A stretch of 64,000 nt of DNA, from assembly GCA_015680685.1 (NCBI GenBank), contig MNCI01000177.1, positions 418,949 to 482,948 of the forward strand, written 5' to 3'. Shown in pieces: positions 35,669 to 45,619 of this stretch. The first letter of the stretch is position 1; each line of letters starts with the position of its first letter. The stretch is from Gnetum montanum (Eukaryota > Streptophyta > Gnetopsida > Gnetales > Gnetaceae). The position numbers and the translations under genes are program-made. Below the pieces are notes generated by a model. That model was not told where the DNA came from, made no database searches, and saw nothing but the letters and a program-made list of their open reading frames with translations.

Positions 35669-35686
35669 TGGCACCATTGCCAGGGA
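35669..35686 (+). promoter_or_regulatory. C primer-binding site (tRNA-Asp type)
   Basis: TGGCACCATTGCCAGGGA lies one base after the LTR. Restoring G at the three CpA positions gives the exact complement of the plant tRNA-Asp 3' end, so every difference fits deamination of methyl-C. Confidence 0.9.
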
Positions 35687-35814
35687 CTAAGTGTTTGTAC
35701 ACCAGTTAGAAATAAAGGACATCATTCAAATCATTGGGAGCCTTAATGAACCTTTGGGTTAATTAATTAAACAAGAAATTTTATAATGGTGAAATAGCAC
35801 ACTGATAAGTAAAA

Positions 35815-38300
35815 ATGACTTCTTCTCATAAGAGCAACTTACCACCTAGGACTAATACTAGAGACAGTTGGCAATATACAACACATAACCAAAATCAGCC
35901 AAGGCCTAAACAATATAAGATAGTCTATACTCATCCAGATGAGTATATTCCAAACTTTACCTTCATCCTCCATCAGGATGAACAACTGCAGTGGAGAGAC
36001 CTGCAAGATAACATTGTGTTACCCCCAGATTGATCAGTCTCTAACATGCTCTTCCGTGCCATAGGCATGATGGAACTATTTACTGAATATGTTGCTGAAG
36101 ACTTTGATATGAGGGATTATCATCCCACAGAAGTGCAACGTATGATAGACTTAAAGCAGGAGGGACAACATGCACTTTTGAAGGGCAAGACCCCATACAT
36201 CCTTAGCGAAATAAGAAATGAGCAACCCCTTATAATGGGATCTTTAGCAAATGATGTTCCCCCTCCTCACGATGGTGTAGAGGTTAGGCATCAGAACCTA
36301 TGATCAACAATACATAACACTGGTTCTGATCCCCATGAACACCAACTATTCACAGAAGGAACAACCACTCACGCTAAGGACAAGCACTTAGATTGTTATA
36401 ACAATCGGGGCCAAAGCAACCAAAGGGAAGGCAAGAAACATTACATGGCAATGGTTCCCCTTCATCTCACCACTCACCCTCTCCTTCCACATCTAGGCAC
36501 AGCCACCAAGAACACAACGGTGAGGATAAAGATAAGAAATATGAAAGACGTCGACGGGAAAGTCGAGAAAGAGGACAAGGGCAAGGACGTAGGGAGAGTA
36601 GGGAATCATGTAGACATCACAGGTGTCATGAAAGATATGATCATGATAAGCCCCTACTCACAACCCGAAGTATGCTTGACATCACAGAGGCTGTTAGGAT
36701 TCCCACAAGGCACCAAAAGGACAGTCGAATCAAGTGTTTGGACATAAATAATATCCCACATTTTGAAGGGGGATACAACGCTGATCCACAGCATCATTTA
36801 CAGAAATTCCATGATGCCTGTGCCTTGCAGAATATAGACAATGAGTGGAAAAAACTTAAGTTGTTCCCAAGGACACTTACCAAAGAAGTAGAGAGTTGGT
36901 ACTAGTCCTTAGAACCGGAAACCATTAGGAGGTGGAGTACGATGCTAGAACTCTTCAACAATAAATATCAGACGTACTCCAGAGTGTCCAATTTGCGTAA
37001 GCAGATCAAAGGCTAGAAACAAGGTGCTTATGAACCCTTGGATGTTGCCATGGTCCGCTACTACACATTGTTACATCGTTGCTCGGGCCATGGGTACACT
37101 CAGCAGGATCAACTTCGACACATTGTGGATGGGCTAAGGAATGAAATTAGAATAACCCTTGGGACTTATGCCCAAGGGAAACTATCACAACATAGATCCC
37201 ATGAAGTACATCTATTGTTGAAACAAGTAGCACAAGAAAAGGGTGAGCTATGTAAGAGGGAAAGTGTGGAAGAATACAACCGTGATCCCTCCCTTCGAAA
37301 GAAGGGAGTGAAATTCTATGATGAGGAGGATGAGTCACCACTCGAAGAGTTGGTGAACCAGAAAACCTTGCCAATCCAGAAATTAACAACCGAAGTATCG
37401 ACTAAGGTGGACCAGATGTGGGATTCCTTAGACTCTAGACTTGAAAGTGTTCTGAAAATTGTAGAAGAGTCTAAGGATGAACGAAGTAGTGACAAAAGTA
37501 AAATAAAGTGGAGAAATTCAGGCCCTGCACATAACAAGGGTAAGGAAAAAATTTCTATCTTTGATGAGGCTGTGGACTCTGATATAGATGATGATGGTGG
37601 ATGTGAGATCTACCAATATGACCATCCCAAGGGATTTTGTCCAATTATCTCACATCTACAGGAGTCTGGGGTGTATGTGCTTAATCCAAGACTCAACCAA
37701 TGGCAAACATCCTGAAGGTTACCTTATCCACAAGGTAATCCAAGGCAGTTCCACCAACCACTAATGTACTATCCAAGTGGAAATCCACCACAACCCATTG
37801 GATAGTATCAGCAGTGGCAATACCCACAGTCATGGGGGATGTCACCGCCAACACAACAGTACCCTTACTGATAGCCTGATCCTTATGGTTATTATGTGCA
37901 GTAGCTAGTTTCTCTAGGTGACTCTATGGGTCACACTACTTCCCAACATCACTACCAAGTTTGAGAGTACTTTAGAAGGACTCCTTCTCCTTTGGGAGAC
38001 ATCTCACATTCATCCCATCCTCCAACTCCATCCGCACCTCTTCCACCTATAGTTCCCATACAACCTATTCCAAAAATGTAGGGGGAACGCCCTACTCAAC
38101 TGCAGAAATGTAACACCACGAGAGCTGTAAATATTCAACCTGTAAATATTCAACCTGGTGCTAGTTCTAACAACTATACAAAGAGAAGGTACTTCTTTAG
38201 AACTAGAAGCCCTGAAAAACTCTCGCAAAAAAAAATGGTTGAGCCGATGTACATGTCTCCATCATCTAACACTTCAGAGCACCCTTCAGTCCACAGAGTA
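35815..38300 (+). pseudogene. C gag
   Basis: Gag starts at the ATG near 35815. The N-terminal parts are 35815-36033 and 36046-36303, separated by a stop. The Gag core lies in 36672-37715: LDINNIPHFEGGY, HLQKFHDAC, LKLFPRTL, MLELFNNKYQTYSRVSNLR, RCSGHGYTQQDQL and a long helix-rich tail to 37500. A decayed zinc-knuckle-like segment (CEIYQYDHPKGFCP, 37602-37643) follows, then Pro/Gln/Tyr-rich sequence to about 38300. Three or more stops and a frame change near 36700 interrupt it. The 225-codon open stretch 37038-37715 is the longest real coding frame of the window. It is expected to form the particle. Confidence 0.85.
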
Positions 38301-38309
38301 CGCATAAGA

Positions 38310-38918
38310 TTATGTTAACACATACCGTAACTGATTGGATCAAGGTAGGCCACCTTCCTAGAAAACTATATGACCCTGGAAGCCCCTTAATCTATCTACA
38401 AATTTCTGGGAATAAACCACATAAGGCTCTTCTTGACTCAATTTCCAGAGTCAATTTAATATCACGAAAGATGTATCAAGCTTAGAACCTAACCCAACTT
38501 AAGAAGAGCAACATTCAACTGGAGCTGGTTGACCAGTCCATTACCATTCCCTTAGGATTGGTGGAGGACATTATTACCACCATGTGTGGGTGGTCTTATC
38601 TAGCCGATTTCCTGGTGATTGAAATCAACAACAATAAAGGGGGCTTCCCAATTATAATGGGAAGGCCATGGCTAAGTACAGTAGATGCGTACCTAGGGAT
38701 CCATGATCTTTCCTTGCAAATATCTAAGATAAATATTTACGGAAAGATCGAGAAGAAGAAAGTTCCATGCATCACATATAGTGACTCAGAGGGTGATGAC
38801 ATGGAATATTGTTCAACACTTCTTCCATGTGAGTGGTGTGCCCAAGAAATACAAATTCAAAGATGCCTGTATGTAGCAACCACACTAGTAGTAGATACCC
38901 CGTGGTTGACAGCTACTT
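38310..38918 (+). pseudogene. C aspartic protease
   Basis: After gag, the frame reads TDWIKVGHLPRKLYDPG and then ALLDSISRVNLIS (38426-38464), where LLDSGS would be expected. The catalytic Asp is kept (38435-38437), but the Gly after Asp-Ser is replaced. IIMGRPWLSTVDAYLGIHDL (38651-38710) matches the second conserved block (usual form ILGRPFL). A stop after YQA splits the domain in two, and the open part is 38558-38920. The protease would process Gag. There is no RT frame after it: the coding ends at 38918. Confidence 0.8.
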
Positions 38919-39165
38919 GAAAGAACAAACTAATATGCACGGAAAGAACTAGGGAACCTCATGCTAACAACAAGGGCATAGATACATTGGAATATGAGCG
39001 TCACCAACTTCCACCCCTCAATTTGAGAACATCAGTGGGAAGAAGATGGGCACTTCTACGAAATTCAAATAGATGCTCATTATTTCGGATCTCTCCCTTT
39101 CCATTCAATCATGGGGGAGATGGCCATCTATGCTAATCATTGGAGGCCCTCAGTTCTTTTAAGTT

Positions 39166-39251
39166 TTTGTTTTACACATTTTTGTTTTACAAGTTTTTGT
39201 TTTACATGTTTTTGTTTTACACATTTCTTTAACTTTTCTTATTTTTGTTTT
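39166..39251. repeat. TTTTTGTTTTACA tandem repeats and TG tract
   Basis: Four to five imperfect copies of a 15-17 bp unit containing TTTTTGTTTTACA lie head to tail. A TG dinucleotide run at 39281-39300 follows shortly after. Confidence 0.85.
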
Positions 39252-40861
39252 ACAACATCTTTATACTTTTACATTTTTTTTGTGTGTGTGTGTGCGTGTG
39301 ATCCACCAAGTAAGTTTGTCACATAATAAGTGTTCTTCCCGATGGTATGAACTATTTTTCATTGATCACTAATGTTTGGTTTTTACCTTAAATTTACAAT
39401 GTTGATACTAAGGTATGTTCTTTTAATATGGTAGGAAATGAGTCCACTTCATCCATCAATCCACCAAATTTTATGGTCTCTCTTGGCTTGGAAATGTACA
39501 GTCCCCTTCTAATTAAGAACTTTAATGAAATGGTGACTAGCCATTCCTCAAACTAAGGAAGGACTCAAGGTTTGAAAAGGGTGTGACTTCAAGGGAACTT
39601 GATGCATTTGTGTTGGCCATTCTCTTGGGTTCTTGGATGTTTTCTTCTTGAGTTTTCTTGTCATTCGGATGTTACCCAATTATCGGAAGCTGAGACAATA
39701 AAAATAAGAAGTCTTTGCATGGTGTGGTTCTCATGCATAAAAACACAAAACACAAAATTAAAAAAAATTAAAAAAAAAAGAGAAAAAGAAAACAAAGAAA
39801 GTGAGAATTCAAAGCACACCCCTTAGAAAAAATAAACTTGGGCTACAAGCACTGGTTATGGAACCAAATGTGTTCCCTCTAACTAAGGTCCTTCTCGCTT
39901 CCCATTCTCTCCTTTGTTTCATCAGAATGGTGGTGACTCTTGGAGGTGCATTCTTGTTATTGAAGTGGATGGTTAGCCAAGTGCGTTGATGTGAAGTTAC
40001 TGGATGTGGTTGGTTTGAGGCCAGAGTTGGAATGAGATTTGCCAAGTTACATTAATCATGAAACACACAAGGGACTGTACACCACCTTGTTCTTGGGATT
40101 CCATTCCATCCTCTTCTCTCCACCCTTCTTTCCACTATTCACCTCATTGTCGGTTGTATCACTAGTGTATATTTTGGTCGATACGTTGTTTTCTTTTTGG
40201 TAAATTCTTATGGTTAAGTCTTTAACTATTGTTCCAAAGGACATTCCCAAAGCCTACAGACCCTTTAAATGTGGAATTGTCAGGTCATTAAGGGCATGAG
40301 CCTACTTTGGAGAGGACCCACTGACATTCCTATTTGATGCACCAGTTAAATTCTTTCCCTTAACATTTTGCAATTAATTTTATTTTGTTCATTCCATCTT
40401 GACATCCACTTAATCGATGTCTTAGTTGTCTCTTTTTATCCATCTTCTTGTTCCTATTCTTTCTCCATTCTATCGCTACCGGAGGTTCGCGATTAGTCAT
40501 GGGGTACGGGGCCTGATATTTTTGATTTTCTCCTAGCCCAATTTTTTTTTGATTTTCTTCCTAACCCCTACACCTTCGGTAGTCACAGTTAATATATTCC
40601 CAGATCCGCAATCAGCCATACCACAACCCAGCTAATGGACTTACACCGAAGCAAGGTATCACCACATTGAAATTCATCTACCCTTGCTAATACAATACTG
40701 TGTTGTGTGGGCAGATGGTGATCATGCAACAATGGACTAGATCTAGAGGGAGCACTTGGAATGGAGCAGTGCTAGAAGTAGTTATGCAAGGAGCAAGACT
40801 GATGATGTGCTGATGGATGGACAACGAAAGGCGCAATCTAGGAATTGGCAGCAACAAGACT

Positions 40862-40914
40862 TCTTCTTTCCTCTTCTCTTCTCTTCTCTCTCCTCTCTTC
40901 TCTCAAGCTACCAA
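40862..40914. repeat. CT-rich microsatellite
   Basis: A CTTCT/CTCTT-type polypyrimidine tract of about 50 bp lies inside the noncoding part of element C. Confidence 0.85.
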
Positions 40915-41087
40915 ACATGGCCTGATGTCAATGTAATAAGGTGTTCACCCTTTTTATCATGAAAACTAGTTGTTGTGTCTTGTAATGATGATCCGTTCAC
41001 ATGTCATCCCATTAGTTCCATTCTCCTCAATAATTCCATACCTTCTCGATATTATTGTAAGGAACTCAAGAACGAGTTTTCATTCAG

Positions 41088-41098
41088 TCAGGGGGGTA
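41088..41098 (+). promoter_or_regulatory. C polypurine tract
   Basis: TCAGGGGGGTA lies immediately before the 3' LTR start TGATGG. It is the plus-strand primer for reverse transcription. Confidence 0.85.
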
Positions 41099-42080
41099 TG
41101 ATGGAATGCGATATTGTGTATGCGATATTGTGGCAGTCGTGATATTGCATCCCTCATGATATCGTGTACGTGATATCGTATCATCCCCTACGATATCATG
41201 GTCTGTCACCATATCTATTAATAAGAGGCGGCACTCCCCTTATTCCTCATCCTAGGCTAGAAGTAGGGAAACTCTGGTAGATTGATCACTCTAGAGATAG
41301 AATATTTTCCATGTGCCCATAGTAGGAGTCCCAAAGTGAACAGATCTTTATTCAAGCAACTTTGTACCTGAACGCAAGTTGTGTATGAAAATAAAGATGA
41401 GCTTTTCAGATAAACCTTGCAGTGCATGGAATAGGATTTATTACCTATTATTTCGTACATGTTATTTATTACCTACAATAGTGCAGAATGAGTATGACTT
41501 GATTACAAGCATTTACGATTGTGTACGGATAGTTAAGGAATCCATTGCTCATCGTGATTAGTTTCTCTCACCCTTATCTTCTAGAACGTGGGATGAGTAT
41601 GACTTGATTATGAGCATCTACGAATGTGTACGGATAGTCAAGGAACAGATGCTCATAATGTTTAGGCTAGTTAAGTGCCTCAGTATGACCACTTCGAGCA
41701 CGTGTGTTACATGTGGTAATCCCAGTAACGATTAGCATTTGGTAGCCACAGTTGCATAGTTCAGGGTGTGTATGGTAAGTGGGAACGGATGCTGACGCTA
41801 GGTAATTTAGACTTAGTGCATTAGTTATAGTTAGTTAGCTTCTCAATCCTTCACCCTTTAGCTTAGAAGACATAAAACATAAAAAACCATAAAAATCATA
41901 TACCTCAGACTTGCTTAACCATACACTATGACAAATACAAGTAAGTTTGGGAAGACAACGAATAATTAAACCCAAGTATTCCAAGCGGCGTGTAGCCATT
42001 TATTCTGCGGAGTTCAACCGGATCGTGTGTGCGACGCTCGTATTCGTATGGTTGAGTGTAGGGATACCCACCACTCATCA
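41099..42080 (+). repeat. C 3' LTR
   Basis: It aligns over its full length with 34693-35667. Most differences are CpG transitions, with some CpG kept only in one LTR and some only in the other (for example 41990-42055 is CpG-rich here and decayed in the 5' LTR). Confidence 0.9.
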
Positions 42081-42085
42081 TATGG
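42081..42085. repeat. Target-site duplication TATGG (right)
   Basis: This is the partner of 34688-34692. Confidence 0.9.
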
Positions 42086-42665
42086 TGACAAGTATCTGTT
42101 CTTGGCTTGCAATACATGTCCTAGGCTACTATAATCATTACTCGGATTAACCAAGTGATTTCACTATTGAGCAAAGCAAGTGAAGTTACTACTAGGTTAC
42201 CGAATAGTTACATGTTCCGCTTGAAACTAGTCATACCTATACTACCTTACTAAAAGACATTGGAATGTAAAATGACTTAATAAAAGTAAATGATTGAAAC
42301 AAAGTAAACATTATAAAAAGGTAAAACTTATGAAAATTCTTTCTAGGTGAATTACAAAAATGATAAAAAATAATCTTGATCTTTATTACCTATCATGAAT
42401 TGTGTCCAAGAAAAATCCACTCAAATAAGGACTCCATACAATTATAGTTTATCATACGACAAGCATTTACTCTAAATCTAAGTCTAATATATAAGAAAAA
42501 ATTACAAGAAATTCACTAAGGGTCGAAGAAAAGTTACTATTTTGATGCGATAATGGATTGGTATTTATAGGCATGACCATGGTCCACTACATCACATCTA
42601 CAATTATGTATGTAGAGCTACAATATTGTAGATATAATATCATTTATGACACAATTTTTTTATCA
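42086..42665 (-). repeat. B 3' LTR, proximal part (U3 side)
   Basis: The LTR starts TGATAAAAAAATTGTG at 42665 after the polypurine tract. A TATA box (CTATAAATA, minus) is at 42562-42570. The U3 has the palindrome CTACAATATTGTAG at about 42622-42635. With 34421-34692 it makes an LTR of about 850 bp. Confidence 0.8.
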
Positions 42666-42677
42666 TACTCCCATGAC
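42666..42677 (-). promoter_or_regulatory. B polypurine tract
   Basis: The minus strand reads GTCATGGGAGTA before the LTR start, preceded by CTCGAGGATGAATTTTC as in the other elements. Confidence 0.7.
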
Positions 42678-42889
42678 TACTTGAAAATTCATCCTCGAGT
42701 TAACACAAAAGGAGGATAGTGTTCTTTACAAAATTTATGGGGTTGTATACAAACTTTGATACTATGAATTATATACATGACTATCTCTACTATGAATCCC
42801 TCATTGTGGTTTGAGTGGTGTTTACAAATAATCATGCATCATAAGATTAACATAGATGAAAAAAAAAGTTAAAATAACACAAAAAAAAT

Positions 42890-45600
42890 AAGCTTGATGT
42901 AGTCTTTTATCTTCTTTCCTTTATCATTGAATTTTTGGAATCAGTACCTATTAATGAATGCCCAAAGCTTCTCCTCTTCATATCTTAAATCATATACCAT
43001 CTAGGAGGATTCAGCAATGTTTGCTTGAGTCATACTTTCCATGGACATGACAACTACAAGATTATTTTATTGGCTTTCACATACCATACTATGAACTTCC
43101 TTCTTTCTTCTTTAAACACTCTATCCATCTATCATAATTTATTGTAGTCAGTCATTCTTCTAGCTAGATTTGTTGTCTTAGTAGCTAGCTTTGACCACCT
43201 ACAATTTAGAGTTTGCAATATTAAGCTTTTGTTATGCATACTTTTTGTATGCAAACTCCTTCTCATATAGTACATATATTGCAGCCACTTACTACTTTGG
43301 TTTTGTTCTAGGTTTTTCTATTTTTCACATGGCTAGATTAGTATATCAAAGATTTGCTAATCCCATGTACTCTATCAAATCTTCTATTTGCATGTCTTTA
43401 TTCTTGATCAAAACTTAAAGCACATGGGTAAGACTATCCAAGACAGGCTATCAATTAGATGTCTATGTTATGATGGAATTGGTCTTGGCCTTATCCATTT
43501 CAATTTCTTTTTTATTGATTTGGTTATACATGCCCACCTCATCTCTAAATTGCTCCTTCAACCATTCATGCTTTTGGACCTTATTTTTCCATGCATTGAT
43601 CTCGGTGGCTAACTTTTGTGAGACTGCGTAAACTTATTTTATTGATAAGATCTTATTTTCTTTGCCTAGTTTTTTTTATGTTAAGATTGACTCAAGTGAA
43701 CAACTCCCTTAGCTAAGGAATGATTTCTTCTAACAATATTTCTTATTTCTTAATGTTCATCAACTTTATATTTGCTACAAAAATTTTCTAATTTTCTTCT
43801 TCCAAGGTAGTTAAGGCTTTGGCATAGGCATAGGTTTGTGCTTCTATCACATAGGAATTCCATATTTCCTTCTCTTTTTCTATCTCTGTTTGGACATATT
43901 TGATCATCAATTAACTCATTTGTTCAATTCTGAATTGCTCTAGGTGGTCATGTGCCATATATTTGTAGGGTCCTACCTTTTCACTTTTAATCCAACCAAT
44001 GCTTGTAGCCTAGCTCTTTATTTTTTGCATGCTTTTCTCTAGCTTCTATCATGATTAGTTTACTCTTGGTTGAAATCAATTCTAACTTCACTATAGTGAT
44101 ATCACTTGGGATATCAAAGAGATTCTACATTACTTGTCTAATTTATAGCAGTTGATCTAGGATATCCTCATGCTCTTCTAGGGTTGTGGAGGTTTGGACT
44201 ACATTTTCCATTTTTTTACTCCAATGATATCAACTAGTGGCATAATAGGAACATTAAAAGATTCATTAAAATGATTTGTAATAACTTTTGCTACTCTTGC
44301 TGCATCTTAATGTTACATAATCACTACTTTGGCACCTTATCCTATTTCTAGCATTACCTAGAAGGATGTAGTATTCAAGGATATTTGATGTGCCTAGTCT
44401 TCATATTCTCCTACTTGTAATAAGATCTAACCATTGGCGAGTCCTATTGATACTACAAGCTTACTTGGATTATCTCTTACCCTATATATACTAGAGACCT
44501 CTCTGCTTCCCCATATTATTAGTTTGGCTATTTCTTTCAAATGGCTCATTGAGGGTCTGTAATCCTACTGTGCTAGAGGAGAACTTGGCTATGATATATT
44601 AATAGTTGGTGTTAATTCACTAGGTTCTACTTACTCTATTCATGTGGTTGGAACATTTCCTATTGGTGTAGACTCAACTGTTTCTTTGATACCTATTGGC
44701 ATTCCTCCTGGACCTTCCTTCGGTGAGACTGGTTTTGAAATTTCTACATATGAATCATTCTAGCCTCTATGGAGAAAATCATTAGTATATCCCAAAATTT
44801 CTACTTGTTAGCATAGTCTTCTTCTAATAATGCAAGAAAATGATGGAGCAAGTTTCCTTATATTTTTCTTCTCAAATCTTCTTTCAATCTCTAAGAATAA
44901 AAAATGAGCCATGTTAGCTTGGATTTCCCCATAAGAATGATGCTTTCCCTAGTAGCATAGGTTGGAAATTATGTTTAGTCTCTTAGTTGGAAAGAGATGG
45001 TAGGTCCCAATTTTGAAGTAATCTTTTCAATTGTGGACAATCCACTATATTCCTTTTCATTGGTTCCATAGGTCCTTTATAGCCATAGCTTCCTTTCCTT
45101 TATGTTGGATCTTGTAGATATTTGTGCAATGTTAGCTCCAACATTTAAAAGATAAAGTGCCTTAGCTATTTTCTCAACAAAAATTTACATTGTGATTCCT
45201 TCTATCTTATCTATAGCATCATCCTGTTTGTTCTTCTAGAATTGGTACACTTCTCCTAGGTACTATTTGTTAATACATGAGATTATGAACCAAAGAGGAG
45301 AGGCTTAGAGTTGTTGATAGACTTTTGCATGAGCATACTTCATCAATGGTTCAAAGTTTAGTTTCACCATGATAATGGATAGGATAGAATTTTCTTGGAT
45401 TACCTAGAGACATTTTTCTGATAGTTTGAGGTGCTATCATTACTCTTGAGTAGGTGGTACCTCATCTTCTACCTTCTAGATTATCTTGTTGTAGGTGTTG
45501 CCTATTGGATGGTATAGGATTGGGCCTCTTACTCTATAGGTAAAGTTTGTTCTCCAACTTATCCTTTATCTTTGGGTCTCTTTCTCCTTTGTTGTGACAA
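42890..45600 (-). pseudogene. ORFX of element B
   Basis: This copy is strongly decayed but matches the A1 and A2 copies along its length. N-terminal blocks are recognisable at about 45390-45230 (MVKLNFEPLMKYA, CINKxYLGEVYQF), and the middle block near 44990-44780 (YLFPTKRLN, ATRESIILMG, FEKKNIRKLAPSFSCIIRR, GYTNDF). The E/K-rich second half is shredded by stops. The start codon seems lost: the position matching the A1 and A2 ATG, near 45590, reads a changed triplet. The product is unknown, as for A1. Confidence 0.6.
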
Positions 45601-45619
45601 TCCCTCTATTGCAAGTCTC

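Larger units (their letters stand above)
38921..41087 (+). other. C noncoding region between protease and PPT
   Basis: No recognisable protein is present. It contains the shared blocks GTGTGACTTCAAGGGAACTT (39581-39600) and GGCATGAGCCTACTTTGG (40293-40310), TTTTTGTTTTACA repeats, a TG tract and a CT tract. The sequence just before the PPT (GGAACTCAAGAACGAGTTTT) matches the other elements. It has no ORFX. Confidence 0.6.
34693..42080 (+). mobile_element. Element C: complete gag-pro LTR retrotransposon without RT
   Basis: LTRs of 975 bp (34693-35667) and 982 bp (41099-42080) with TGATGG...CTCATCA ends are bounded by TATGG duplications. Inside are a tRNA-Asp-type primer site, gag, an aspartic protease, about 2.2 kb of noncoding DNA and a polypurine tract. 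No reverse transcriptase, RNase H or integrase motif was found in any frame, so it must rely on another element. Its length of 7.4 kb is short for an autonomous Athila. It is inserted in the 3' LTR of B, and its coding sequence is better kept than B's, so it is younger. Confidence 0.9.

Noticed and set aside
37147-37537. Minus-strand frames in the middle of element C
   Set aside because: They are shadows of gag, which is open on the plus strand from 37038 to 37715 with Athila-type motifs.
39111-39326. Cys/Phe-rich frame with FCFTxFCFT repeats
   Set aside because: It is a translation of the TTTTTGTTTTACA tandem repeats in the noncoding part of element C.
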